Below, in pieces: positions 34,040 to 47,446 of a DNA stretch of 64,000 bases. How positions within the stretch are numbered: position 1 is the stretch's first letter; the number at the start of each line of letters is the position of its first letter. Origin of the DNA: Malachius bipustulatus (Eukaryota > Arthropoda > Insecta > Coleoptera > Melyridae). The notes below the pieces were generated by a model that did not search any database, had not been told where the DNA came from, and worked only from the letters and a program-made list of their open reading frames with translations. The position numbers and the translations under genes were made by a program. The DNA lies in contig OU342635.1 of assembly GCA_910589415.1 (NCBI GenBank), forward strand, positions 36,792,929 to 36,856,928, read 5' to 3'.

Positions 34040-35500
34040 ACAGCCAATATTATAAAGGCTCATTAAGTAGCTCGTTAACAAACGGGCTATTAGTCTTAAT
34101 GAAAAATTAAGTTTCGATCGGGTATTATAAAGCAAAACATTCCAGGTCCTAACGGGCTATTAGTTAAAGACGGAAGTCGCCATATTTAATGAGGAATTTA
34201 ATGAGTTTTTGGGCCGAATTCAAACGAATGGCTGTGCCTACGAGAGGCTACGGACCGAAATGTTCCGATGGTGGTGAAATAATAGAATACATACTCCACG
34301 TCACGCGGTCACACGGCAGTCACGGCACACCAGAAGTTGGGTTAGTGAGTGTCAGTACTGTCAGTGCCAGTGCGTATATCTACCTATGAGCCTGCGCTGA
34401 CTGCTAGCTGCTGTTGTGGTCTGTGGTGTTGTGTTTTGTGTTATTGTGTTAAAAACTGAACAGACAATAATTTAAATGTGAGTGAAGTGAATAGTTCGAA
34501 AGTGTTAAAAGGACTAGACCACCTGTCTCTAGGACTTCTGAAACTCACCGGGTGCTGTTCCTCTTTGTCAGAAGACGAGTGAATGAGAGCTGAGACATTC
34601 TGAAAACACCATTTTACACCTATTTATTCCAATTATTAGATATTAATAATTATTATTTTATTTCAATGTAATGTCAATCTGTAATACATAATAAATTTGT
34701 TGTTTAATCTTAGCTGGTTTTATTATTTAATAATAGTAGATACTGTAGCAAAGTAGAGAAAAGAAGTTAAGAATACATTGGCTGATTGTGTTATTACCTA
34801 CTTGAACTTGGCTCCTGCGGGAGCGGGAGTAATGATAATTATTTTTTATTTATTTATTTTTGAAACACATTTATTACCTTCCTAGCTTTTTTACCAAGAA
34901 GTAGGTAGGTGTAATTTGAGTAAACGAAGTACCTAAACGTAAGGTAAGTATTGAAATTATTATTTTGGCTTACTTATAGTAAAGTTCATCAATGAAATGG
35001 GTGAGTGTGTGGTTTTATCAAGCTATGGGTACCTACCTACATACTATAAAAGATAGGTATAAAGGTAGTGCTAGTGATAAGAATGAAAAATTCAATTTTC
35101 ATTATTTTTTCTCATTAAACCTATAAGTAGTCATTCAAAAAAGTATTCTAAATTAGTGGATTATTGAATAAAAACTAGATTCAGTCAAAATTGTATTTAT
35201 TTAGAATGAAAATATATCAATCCATTATTTGACATTTCATTTCGTTAAGTCCCTTAATCGGTAGAATTCTGGTGATTAGTTATTGCCCCGACTTAACGAG
35301 CTACTTCTAACCTAAAAATGGTAAAAAATACCTTTATAAGACGCTTAATGAAGAAATCTGCCCATTAGCCTAACGATCTATTAGCCTAATGAGAAAAGTT
35401 AACGATTTCAGTTGTCAAAACCTTTATAAGACGCTTAATAGCCCGTTTGGACTTAATAGCCCGTTAAAAAGTTCATTAACCCGTTATAATACTCGCCGTA
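34040..35500. mobile_element. candidate transposon with reiterated sub-terminal motifs
   Basis: Near the left edge ATTATAAAGGCTCATTAAG, AGTAGCTCGTTAA and two copies of AACGGGCTATTAGT occur. Near the right edge the complements recur: TTAACGAGCTACTTCTAA, twice CCTTTATAAGACGCTTAAT, and AATAGCCCGTT twice. The motif order is inverted between the ends. The interior (34300-34620) is GC-richer and leader-like but has no long frame. Class not identified; boundaries approximate. Confidence 0.5.
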
Positions 35501-38321
35501 AGCTATACGATTGGCATAAAGGATCCCGCAGTATCCATATGGGAATCTCGTCTTTGCCACTATCTTGTAACCAAACGACCTGAACTCAGCCCTAATTGAA
35601 GAAGATATTTTTTCATTCCTATCGTCTCCATTGATCGCGATCATAACGAATCTGCCAGCACATACACCGACGACCGGATCCATTAGCAGCCGTCTGGCGG
35701 TTGCATGCACCTCGGTCGGCGTGTGAAAGAAACGCTCCCGACGCCGAGCGTCGGTGTTCCCTTAATGGCATCCGGGCGGGTCTCAAGGAATGAGTTATAT
35801 ACATATATATGTTGGTAGAAACTGGAGCGTAGCGGCTGTTGCATTAACCATCACAGACCTTGGAAAAGCAAGACGTAGGAACTCCGTATATAATTCTCCA
35901 CGACGTACACTACTTCGCCCCAGTGCTTACACACAATAACCTCTGGGGCCTCGCTAATGAGAGGAACGTTTCCGGCGGGTAGAAGTAGAAGATGTACTGG
36001 ACGGACATCAGCCTTGCTGTCATGGAGCAGGAGGCTTTTCTCGCATTTTAATTAGGGTAAACCCAAGAACGGTCTGTTTATTTCGACTCAGCGGTGGTAT
36101 TTTCTCGTTCTCGTGTTTCGTGAAGTTAACTAGATAATTTATCTTTGTTTTAAATTAAATAAGGCAACATCTTGCCGTTACCGAACTTGAGAGTAATCAA
36201 ATATTTAGATGGAATTTTTGCTTGCGAGAAACTGATTCTTGTACGATGCAGCCATGAAACAATTGTATTGGCTCCAATCGGCGCGATCTGACAAACAATA
36301 AACAATTCAACGGGAATAAATTAATTTCACACTAACCACAATAATATCATCCATCAGGTGAACGTTTCCATTCAAATTACATCGGCTCTGGCGAGGGATA
36401 TCCATTTGGAGGAGGGTGGAGGGTATTAAGTGGAGGGCACTTTTTCACAACACCGGTTCGATACCGGGTTAATTATTGAACGTAGCGGGAAACCCGTTTA
36501 TAATCTAGTCACCCAATCGAGTCCTTGATTAACGGGACCGTTCGGGTGGCAGTGTAGGTCGCAATTAACGGACTAAGGATTTTCCTGACGAAACTTCAAA
36601 GACACGCTCTAGTCGAAAGAATCTTAATCTCAGCCATGACTGAAATCGATTTACAGTGATCGCCATCGCTAATGTTTGATTTCTCGTACCACCACAAGCA
36701 AGAGGTTGTATGCATTTAAAGTTCGCATATTTCACCTGCATGCTGAATGGATCAATAGGTGCTAGTAAGGATATGTAGTGCATTCAATTCAATTTAATTA
36801 TGGTGTAGGTGCAATGTAGGTATATACGCGATTCTAATAAGGATTTTAGTTCAGACCAGACTTCACCCAACATGGAACAAAACAATCGAGGAAATCTGTC
36901 GGGAGACTTTTGAAATAGATGATCTTCAACGCGAAGCTGTACTAACTGGGATTTACCTCCTAAAAAAAGATTGAAATTTACTCCCGCAGAGCATTCACAG
37001 CGGAAAAAGTGGAGCGGTTAGGATTGATCAAAAACGCATCAGTCTCAATATCGCCTGTTCTTGTTAGGCATTCAAAGCGCAGAACCCGTTCTCCCGTTTG
37101 AATTTCACAAAGTGAGAAAACGAAAAATCGGTTCCCGCATTAGTCAAGGCAAATAAACGCGCCTGGATCCATTTCCACCGGGGCTCTAGCCGTGTGTACT
37201 TTTATCTATGGAAATCCGAGCCGCATACTAAACCAACAAGCACAGCAGTCAGTTTGCCGTTTCGATGTAAATGAATTTCTAGAGCTGCAAAATGTTACAA
37301 AGGTGGCCGGCATTTATGCTATTTGCAGCAGGTGTCATGAATTATTAATGTAACCCCTCGAATATCATGGTTTTTTTTTTATAATATCAGCAATCTGACG
37401 ACGTTAATGCTGCGCATTATTTATAGCGACTGTGTCTAGATTCCAGTTACCTACTCTTATTAAAACAACTGTTCTTTCGAGGTTGTCAATTTTTTTTTGC
37501 TGCGCGAAGACATACTTGAAAACTACCCACCCTGAATAACTCCTTTGGTGTTTTGTTTTAAATTTTGCGTCAAAAGGTGTCCCCCGAGAAACAAAAATTG
37601 ACCTGTCAGGATTTTCCTCAAAACAAAACACACCTTGCTGAGGTTCAATGAAAGTACCAAATCGAAAAAGGTTTGGTAAAAAACCAATTGGTTAACGATG
37701 AGATTTTGGGAGCGAATTTTTTTTCTATCTTGCATGCGAGTGATCCGGGTGTTTAAATGCCTCTGATTAATTTGGTTCTCTAGAAAAATCACAAAAATGA
37801 GCTTCTTTATCTTCTAACTATGATCAATTTTCTGGTACATTTATTTGAAGAAGTTCACGTATAAAGTGATGCAAATGTTCCCCACCAGAACCTCCCTTCC
37901 AGAAGCCTTTGAATATCATCGATTTTTACTGAAAGTCGTAAATTGAAGAATTCGAATTGGTGGTTTTTTCAATTTTTGGGCGAGAAAAAATTTTTAATTT
38001 AACCCCATTTGGTCTCTGTTTTTTAAAACACCATTGGGGATCTGTGTATGATACGTTTTTAAGTCGGTTCATCAGAAGAAGAATGATTAAGTGGTTCAGA
38101 TAATTCACGCCACTTCAGGTGTGAAAAATCTTCAGGAAAAACTTGAACTGAAGAAATAATCATAATTGATCCGTGGTATTTAAGAATCAAGAATTCTTCA
38201 TGAGGTTCGGAGATCATCTTCACCCTTGACCAGAATCTTTACAAAATCTCGGACTCTTCTAATCAGACATTGAAATCATCGCGGCAACTTGGTGTCGTTT
38301 GAGCAGTGTAGAGAATTTAAA
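35501..38321. other. no gene recognised
   Basis: Mostly unremarkable. A GC-richer patch at 35600-36000 has frames on the minus strand (35453-35710) without an identifiable domain. No splice-flanked syntaxin-like or other exon was recognised. Confidence 0.4.
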
Positions 38322-40683
38322 AATCGTTCATCCATTTCTCCAAACTTCAAGCAAAAACTATTGCGAAATCAAAAAGAGTTCACAATACTTTCTCTTTTGA
38401 AACTATTCTGATTCATGGTATCTTGGGTATTCTTCCAAAGACCCAAATCTCCCATCCCTTTCTCCAATCTTCAAGCAATTAGAGAAATCAAAAGAGTTCG
38501 TAATAATTTCTCTTTTGAAACTATTCCAATCCATGGTATCTTGGGTATTCTTCCAAAGACCCAAATCCTTCATCCATTTCTCCAAACTTCAAGCAAAAAC
38601 TATTGCGAAATCAAAAAGAGTTCACAATACTTTCTCTTTTGAAACTATTCTGATTCATGGTATCTTGGGTATTCTTCCAAAGACCCAAATCTCCCATCCC
38701 TTTCTCCAATCTTCAAGCAATTAGAGAAATCAAAAGAGTTCGTAATAATTTCTCTTTTGAAACTATTCCAATCCATGGTATCTTGGGTATTCTTCCAAAG
38801 ACCCAAATCGTTCATCCATTTCTCCAAACTTCAAGCAAAAACTATTGCGAAATCAAAAAGAGTTCACAATACTTTCTCTTTTGAAACTATTCTGATTCAT
38901 GTTGTCTTGGGTATTCTTTCAAAGATCCAAATCTCCTACCCCTTTCTCCAATCTCCAAGCAAAAACTATTAGAAAAATCAAAAGAGTTCGCAATACTTTC
39001 TCTTTTGAAACTATTCTGATTCATGGTATCTTGGGTATTCTTCCAAAGACCCAAATCTCCCATCCCTTTCTCCAATCTTCAAGCAATTAGAGAAATCAAA
39101 AGAGTTCGTAATAATTTCTCTTTTGAAACTATTCCAATCCATGGTATCTTGGGTATTCTTCCAAAGACCCAAATCATTCATCCATTTCTCCAAACTTCAA
39201 GCAAAAACTATTGCGAAATCAAAAAGAGTTCACAATACTTTCTCTTTTGAAACTATTCTGATTCATGGTATCTTGGGTATTCTTCCAAAGACCCAAATCT
39301 CCCATCCCTTTCTCCAATCTTCAAGCAATTAGAGAAATCAAAAGAGTTCGTAATAATTTCTCTTTTGAAACTATTCCAATCCATGGTATCTTGGGTATTC
39401 TTCCAAAGACCCAAATCATTCATCCATTTCTCCAAACTTCAAGCAAAAACTATTGCGAAATCAAAAAGAGTTCACAATACTTTCTCTTTTGAAACTATTC
39501 TGATTCATGGTATCTTGGGTATTCTTCCAAAGACCCAAATCTCCCATCCCTTTCTCCAATCTTCAAGCAATTAGAGAAATCAAAAGAGTTCGTAATAATT
39601 TCTCTTTTGAAACTATTCCAATCCATGGTATCTTGGGTATTCTTCCAAAGACCCAAATCATTCATCCATTTCTCCAAACTTCAAGCAAAAACTATTGCGA
39701 AATCAAAAAGAGTTCACAATACTTTCTCTTTTGAAACTATTCTGATTCATGGTATCTTGGGTATTCTTCCAAAGACCCAAATCTCCCATCCCTTTCTCCA
39801 ATCTTCAAGCAATTAGAGAAATCAAAAGAGTTCGTAATAATTTCTCTTTTGAAACTATTCCAATCCATGGTATCTTGGGTATTCTTCCAAAGACCCAAAT
39901 CGTTCATCCATTTCTCCAAACTTCAAGCAAAAACTATTGCGAAATCAAAAAGAGTTCACAATACTTTCTCTTTTGAAACTATTCTGATTCATGTTGTCTT
40001 GGGTATTCTTTCAAAGATCCAAATCTCCTACCCCTTTCTCCAATCTCCAAGCAAAAACTATTAGAAAAATCAAAAGAGTTCGCAATACTTTCTCTTTTGA
40101 AACTATTCTGATTCATGGTATCTTGGGTATTCTTCCAAAGACCCAAATCTCCTGTCCCTTTCTCCAATCTTCAAGCAATTAGAGAAATCAAAAGAGTTCG
40201 TAATAATTTCTCTTTTGAAACTATTCCAATCCATGGTATCTTGGGTATTCTTCCAAAGACCCAAATCATTCATCCATTTCTCCAAACTTCAAGCAAAAAC
40301 TATTGCGAAATCAAAAAGAGTTCACAATACTTTCTCTTTTGAAACTATTCTGATTCATGGTATCTTGGGTATTCTTCCAAAGACCCAAATCTCCTGTCCC
40401 TTTCTCCAATCTTCAAGCAATTAGAGAAATCAAAAGAGTTCGTAATAATTTCTCTTTTGAAACTATTCCAATCCATGGTATCTTGGGTATTCTTCCAAAG
40501 ACCCAAATCATTCATCCATTTCTCCAAACTTCAAGCAAAAACTATTGCGAAATCAAAAAGAGTTCACAATACTTTCTCTTTTGAAACTATTCTGATTCAT
40601 GGTATCTTGGGTATTCTTCCAAAGACCCAAATCTCCTACCCCTTTCTCCAATCTCCAAGCAAAAACTATAAGCGAAATCAAAA
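38322..40683. repeat. satellite array with higher-order structure
   Basis: Tandem monomers of about 119-124 bp, all sharing TTTCTCTTTTGAAACTATTC, CTTGGGTATTCTTCCAAAGA and CCCAAATC. Three types alternate. A (TTCATCCATTTCTCCAAAC) starts at 38327, 38569, 38811, 39177, 39419, 39661, 39903, 40269 and 40511. B (CCCATCCCTTTCTCC or CCTGTCCC) starts at 38450, 38692, 39058, 39300, 39542, 39784, 40150 and 40392. C (CCTACCCCTTTCTCC) starts at 38934 and 40026, with a partial copy at 40634. A-B dimers are 242 bp and the two full C monomers are 1092 bp apart. Copies of one type are nearly identical, which indicates recent amplification. Confidence 0.95.
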
Positions 40684-40722
40684 TTTTCCTTGACCGAGAA
40701 GGAAAAAAAAATTTCCCATCAT

Positions 40723-40980
40723 ATTATGATGCGGACCTACCGAGCCTAAGGTCGCGAGTTCGGAGCTCACCGGCTCGTGTTATTTTTCGGATGCATTTTC
40801 GAATGTATGTGAAAAATAAAACAAGCGACCGAAGGTTTAAATTTAAATGGCAAACTTGAGGCTGGGTGAATGAGTAATGCTCGAAATCCCGTGTTACCGG
40901 AGTGGAGCGACTTTGTCTTACCTACATAGTTAAGACCGATGCTCCCTCCTTTAAAAAAAAAAAAAAATTATGATGCGGAC
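40723..40980 (+). mobile_element. SINE-like retroposon with target duplication and poly(A)
   Basis: A 14-bp direct repeat, ATTATGATGCGGAC, stands at 40723-40736 and 40967-40980. The 230 bp between them end in a 15-nt A run. Near the 5' end GGTCGCGAGTTCGGAGC resembles a tRNA-type B box, but no A box is visible, which suggests a 5'-truncated tRNA-derived SINE. There is no coding frame. The insertion lies just 40 bp beyond the satellite array. Confidence 0.75.
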
Positions 40981-43900
40981 TTCAGTTGTTGGAGTTGGAG
41001 ACGTTCCATTTATTTCATTGTCCATATCGATCCCAGAAGTTACCCTCTGGAATAGATTTCTTAGCGTAAACACTGAAAATAATTGGAGACTACTGGATGT
41101 TCGCATGATGATAGTTGACTGTCAGAAGAGGATTGCCAAAACTCTTTAAACATCCTAGACTTCAGCAAAATTACATCAATCCAAGGATAGTAATTACTGT
41201 TGAAAGGGATTAAATGAAGCGGCAAACTAGCGACGTAAACGAGCCAACAAAACAAAAAGCTACACTAATATCGAGAAGCAGTGATACTTCGGTTTTATAC
41301 GTCGAAATAATAAAACTGTCCGAATTCGTATAATAAACGAGCATATAACGCTGACGCTAAGACATCTCCTAAATCCTCCAAAGCAGCTCCCAATGTTTCG
41401 GGAGTCGCGGCAGTAGGTTCACGGTCGTTATTTCTGATTGATGAGGGTATAATAAATAACAAAATTATATACATCATTTTCCGACAATGACCTATAATGA
41501 TACTTTATCTAAATAATAGAGGCGAAATTTCTTTTGTCGCGGTCGCACGAGTTCGAAATCTAATTTGTTTATTATTACGGCTGGAAAGTGAATTTCAAAC
41601 TTTACTACGACGGGTATCGGTGTCTGCGCCATTGTCGAACTTCCATTAACTTCCACCAATTAACTGAAAGACTAACCGACGTCGGCAGAGAAAAGAAACC
41701 CGAGACCTTCCTCCGCTGAATTACAACTTCAAAAACATTATAAGGACGTCTAATAAACCCCCTCCCCCCAAGTTATTTGTGTAAAGAAATTAATGAAAAC
41801 CCGCTTGCTCTTCGAGAGCTTTTGACCGTAACCGAAGCGATGATTTTGTGAGCGGCTCCTCCCCTGTTGATTTCGCAGATGAAATAACCAAATCCAAAGT
41901 CCAAAGTAGTTAAAAAAAATCAATACCGCCCTCACCCTGACCCAGAGTCGCTTTATAGAGCCCAAGAGTGTTACGTAATTAGACATTTACGTCATGCACA
42001 TTATTTTATCTCGCGCCCTCGCAGATTTCTACCCATTGTTATTTTCCACGAACGAGCCAGCTTGTTATTACATACTTACTCGTATATTACTGTAATATAA
42101 TAAGATATCAAACGTGATAAAATGAAATTATCTCCGGGGAATCCACAATAATTGGCGTGAATGATTACAATCTTACTGTGTGTATAAGCTTATAGTAAGA
42201 AGAAATTTTCATCATGATAAATAATTATTAACAATAGCGTGGAAAGTTTAATCAGATTAAATCCAGAATAAGAATTTTTGAAAGAAATAAGTAACTTTTG
42301 GACCACGGAATCACAACGAGGAATGAGAGAAAAATTATCTCCCTGCATTTTTAATGTCATTGTAATTTGCATCAATGAATGGGAAAAATAGGTCAAGAAT
42401 ATTTTTGACCTAAATCTTCGAGATATAAAACACAAGAAACCGACGATGCGTCATTTAATCGATTTCTTTGGTCTTTTCAGTGCCTAATCCTCGAGACTTA
42501 TCATTTTGAGAAGCCGTCCTGAGCGTCTAGAGCTATTACTGCCTCGAATGTTCCGGGAACGGAAAGCGAAAAGTCAAGATCATACTTGTTGTGAAGTTCA
42601 TTCCAAAAGGCGCAAAGGTCTATAATATAAGCGATGTCAGTAGGCGGTCCTAGTGATAATACAGACAGCGTGAAATTTAAATTGCAAAATTAGGTACCTA
42701 TAAGACTAATATAAAAACAAAAAAAAATTGTAAAGTGTGAAATTTGAACCGTGTACGTACATCTCCTTGACTGAGCCTTGACTACTACTTGACTAACGTA
42801 ATAATGCGGAATTAAGGAACTTACTGCAATTATAAACAACATAATTACCCCACTCTTGAATGCTTGATGTGTGTAGGATTTCACGGCTGACTTCCACTGA
42901 AATCATAAGTGACTTCGGGCTATTTTACAGTGCTCCCAGGAGATTTGCTCTGAGCAAAATGGAGCAAAATTGAAGATGAAACTTTGCTCGGGAGATTTGT
43001 TCCGGATGCAAATCTCAAAGGACCCAGGCAAAACACTCCGGAATCATCAAGATTTCAGTGTAGCACAGTAATTGCTCTAGACTAGAGGTTTCAGTTTGCT
43101 GTACCTCGTACCCCCGCAAAACATTTGCAAAATAATTTCTTTTCGCTCATATTTTAATTTAGTCGCCAGAGGTACGTTGTAATAATTTTCCGTGCTACTC
43201 AGACGATGCGGAAAAAAAGCTTTGTACAAAGCTAATCCTGTCTATCGACCTCCGAAATCCAAAAGCCATTTCCTCTTTAATCGTAGATTTTACCAAGCAA
43301 ACTTCTCCATCTATCGCAACTGTACCCAAGCTGACGATGCTAAGCTGACACAGGTTTTCAACAAACTGCAAGTGACCGTTCGGCTTTGGAGGTGCTACTT
43401 AATCCTGACAAAGAGGCACTCAGTATACAGTCTGTGAAGTGTCGGAGATCAGGTTGAGACGATGTCAGAGAAATGAAAGCCTGCGAAGCCAAGCGTCTTG
43501 ACTTCAACGACCCCATCAGCCGAACTAGTCTGGCGGTCCAGTCCATTTATTCAATTCTGGTAAAAATGTTGCTCGTCGCTAGTGCTAGGGCTAGTGCTTC
43601 AAAGAGTATTATGTCACTATTTGTCGATATGTCGAGAACCTACAAAGTCACACACAGCCCGATAAAAGTACCTACCTATTTCAAGCTAAAATTACTTATT
43701 TCCATTTTGTAATGTAAGGGATGATTCCTGAAGCCCGTCTCTATGGCGCCAAGATAAGCTCTGACCATACATAAGGCCAAATAAATCTGTCACAAAATAT
43801 TTAGATTAGCATGTTTGGAGATACTTTTAAGCCCTTGGAAGACCCTCAGAGGTTCCACATACAACATACCTTACAACACAATCTGTGCATGGATATGTTA

Positions 43901-46809
43901 TACAGACTCTTCTTGAAAGAGACTTGGGAACACCGGAGTTGGAATTTTATTATAATTCAGTTGTCGCGAGATCGAGCGTGGGTTCGGACAGTAGGTAATT
44001 AATATTGCGACTCTGTGTTGATGACTTGATGTGTGTGTGTGATTGACTAAAGGATTATTTATCATTAATTCAGGGTGAGTTTTCTCACTGAGTACATTAT
44101 CAGTTACTGTTATAAAGAAAAATTATGACAGAGGCCTTGTTAGAATTAATTAACACTAATTAATAATAAAACCATAATGGCTATTTCGTATGATCCAACC
44201 TTATTTTATACGAGATAAGTCACACATTAAGCTTTCCTTCTATTAATTTTCCTGGAAACTATGGGGTAGGTTTAACTCTCCTTTGAAATGGATGGTGTAA
44301 TCGGCCGCATTTTTCTACATCCAAGGGGAGAGATTACTAGAAAGGAACGTTTTGAAAGTCAGACGTCCTCACTGGAATGGCGGTTTTCTTCCAGTTATTC
44401 TAGCCTTGGAGTCGGATAGTTTGGAACGAGTTATCCCACAATAAATTGTGGGCCTCTTAATTATTATTTTCAGAGCAATTCCGCGAATTGCTGACCCCTT
44501 GTATCTTCGAATTATTATTCTATTTAAGAAAATTAAAATCAGGTGAATCTAGTTACAGCCGGTAATTTTTTACTTCAATAATTCAAGGTTTCAAAAAAAC
44601 GGTATTTTGCAATTCATATTTATTAATTTTATATTAATAGCTGTGCCCACTTTACCTTGTACCTTTACCAATAAAAACATAGCGCAGTGTTCAGCCTTAT
44701 AAAATTATTGTGGCTGCGTCTAGGAAGAGTTCTACTAAAAAAATACAGAAGAAATAACCAGATTATTTCGTAAATTTACGATTAAATTTATGATGATAAT
44801 CAACCAGTATTAAAATAAAGAACCAGGATATACTGTACAGGTCAAAAATAAAACATAACATACTAACACAGTAAGTAACAAACGCATAATAATAATAACA
44901 CAAACAATAAAATTCTTTGAATCACTGAGGAGTCCGAGGACAGCAGATGTTACAAGTTACATCAAAAATTTACATTGTAGCGTATTATATACAATAATAT
45001 AGTAACAACAACGTTTGTTTATGTAAGGAAACCTTGTTGCCAGTACCGCTGCGGTAATACATTACATGAGATAAAACAGAATAACATTAATCGAAACGAA
45101 CTGGAAACAAAACCCCTTTTCACAAAACTGCATCGTATTGTTCCAACAAAACAAGCTGCTCGCATAGAAAACTTCTGCCATGTTTCGTTAGCTGACCCGA
45201 ACAAAATTACTCCAACTCTCCCGGCACGTAATAATTTCATCTAGGCATTAAATTAAAACCGTAATTTACAGAAAATAATTAACTTTTTATAGCGAGTTTG
45301 CTAATAAACACATTCATGTTAAAACCGTTCCACTTGGACACGTTTCCAGGAACAAATTTCGATCAATTAACACTTCTAAAACTCACGATTCCATAAATAA
45401 GCGATTTTTTCTTCGACCATCAAATAATACGTTCTTTATTACTGCTAATTGAGAGCAAGTTCGAGTTTCCTCCACTTAGAGCCAATCACAGCTCGGAATT
45501 TTTAGAATTCATTTTCGGAACTCACTGTAATCACAGAAAAATAGAAAAAAGAAACTGGAACAATCATGCAAGTAAACAAACATTACAAATTGCATTTCCC
45601 GAACTTGACCTAATTGGCAATGAGCGGTACTCTTATCAACGCTGCAGGATAACAAAAATAAATAAAAAAATTTATTGTTAACAATAAAACCTCATCGTAG
45701 ATAACGCAACGGTATGAAGTAAGTAATAATTTACTATTAAATCCATTATCTTAATTAGCCGGGTAAAGACGGTATGGACCGAAATTAAAATAAATTAGCT
45801 CCTATCACAAGCCAGGGATGATATAGCGTCTTATTGAAAACAAGATTATAATTATTCCACGGTGTTACGCACTTTCAAACAACGAAAGATATATTTTATA
45901 CAAAAGACGGTTCTTTGTACCGTAAAAATCAGAGTAAAAGCCTCACTCTTCCAATCACATCGTAAAGGAAAAGTAGTAGATGGAGAAACATGGAATGGAA
46001 AGCGTCACCGGTTTCTCATTTATCCAGCATTAGGAAGGAAAAACTCATCTTCCCCCCCCCCCCCCCCCAACCGTCCTTTGCCAGCCGCGTTCTTTTTCTG
46101 AACAAAAGAACAATCTACAAAACACCGTAATTTATTGCAAAAACACATGTTATATTTTATCACCGTTCGAGATGACACACATGCTCCTGAAAGCCCGGCT
46201 ATATTAAATTCCCTTTGATTGAGGATTCCCAAAGAATTCTTTCGGAACTGAATCTGACAGGTCTGAGCATCGATTGTAGAAATAGGAGAAGTGAAACAAT
46301 AAATCAGTAAATATGTAACTAGAACTAGCAGATTCGACGTGAATTTTTTGTATCCCTTTCCACACACTCAACACTTATCCAAACATTACTTTCATTAAGG
46401 TATTTCTTACATTAATTTAGTTTTCCCAGGATCTTCGCGTTTCTAGAAGAAAATACATATCGGCATATTTACCCGCAATTTTTTTGCCTTTTCTAAGAAG
46501 TGCCTTCTTGAAATACATTTTCTGTTGTAACTTTTTTTTTGTACTAAATTGCGAAAAAAAAAATCGAAAGTGCTCCCAAAAAAATAGATAGCAAAGAACT
46601 TGGACTTTTCAGTGAAATATATACAGCTTGAAGCTTTTATGGTAGCCGTACCCGATCTCACCTGATCCGGGTTATTTAAACGATCTATTTGCAGATTTCG
46701 CTGGTTTCGACAGAACAGTTCACCTCATCATCAAGTTTTTAGGTTCCATATGTAACATATGTATAAACAAATTTTTAATCAGCTCTATCACACATAATAA
46801 CAACAGTTT
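40981..46809. other. no gene recognised
   Basis: AT-rich with scattered moderately GC-rich patches. Frames at 43192-43437 and 43473-43712 (plus) and 42190-42435 (minus) have no recognised domain. A 17-nt poly(C) at 46052-46068 creates spurious Pro or Gly runs in overlapping frames. Confidence 0.4.
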
Positions 46810-47446
46810 TTAACCCTCGGAATTTATGCAAGAAATTACTGTGGATCTAAGAAAATAATTCCATACCTCGGTGGCATCTTTAATAAATAAATAGATAATT
46901 TTTTTTTACAACAGTGACCCTGCAATTTGAAGAAAATTTCTGCATATTTCCCCTCAAAAAGTCACCTCCTCTGAAGTGTATAGTTAGTCTAGTGCAAAAC
47001 CTTCTTATGTGATATTCTTGCACTCCAGTGACCTTTTCTACAACGTTACCTACATAATGTTGACAAACTTCACCTTTCAATATCCTGAATAAAATCGAGG
47101 ATAGCCTGGATATTTTTAAAATTGCAGAAGTGGATTGAATATATTTGTGGAGGGTAAACGGGAAAAAAACATACTCGATACTGAGTTAACCACGTGCGAT
47201 AACTTCCTAGACGTCATCTAGGGATTCCAGGGAATAGGGAATAGACACTATGTCTCGGGAATAAACTTCGCATGGGGGATTAAACGGCACACTTTATCCT
47301 CTACTCTTCATCCAATTAAGGGACACAATCTATAATAGCACTTAATGAAGACATCCATTGCCTATTTATTCATTAAAGATGCCACCGAGGTATGGAATTA
47401 TTTTCTTAGATCCACAGTAATTTCTTGCATAAATTCCGAGGGTTAA
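46810..47446. mobile_element. piggyBac-like MITE
   Basis: TTAA at 46810-46813 and 47443-47446 flank a 629-bp element whose ends read CCCTCGGAATTTATGCAAGA and the exact complement. The terminal inverted repeats (46814-46884 and 47372-47442) match perfectly over 71 bp. TTAA target duplication plus termini starting CCC is the signature of the piggyBac superfamily. No transposase frame is present, so it is non-autonomous. Identical TIRs suggest a recent insertion. Confidence 0.88.

Noticed and set aside
38322..40683. CRISPR-like regular spacing
   Set aside because: Units are contiguous, about 121 bp and nearly identical throughout, with no short repeat/unique spacer pattern, and the sequence is eukaryotic.
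38403..40859. Series of repeated 60-78-codon open frames on both strands
   Set aside because: They are by-products of the 242-bp satellite dimer; the same peptides recur in overlapping frames on both strands, with no start context and no domain.
43192..43712. Two consecutive plus-strand frames of about 80 codons
   Set aside because: No domain, no plausible splice connection; considered old repeat or chance.
46020..46367. 115-codon minus-strand frame ending in poly-Gly
   Set aside because: The Gly run comes from a 17-nt poly(C) tract and no domain is recognisable.
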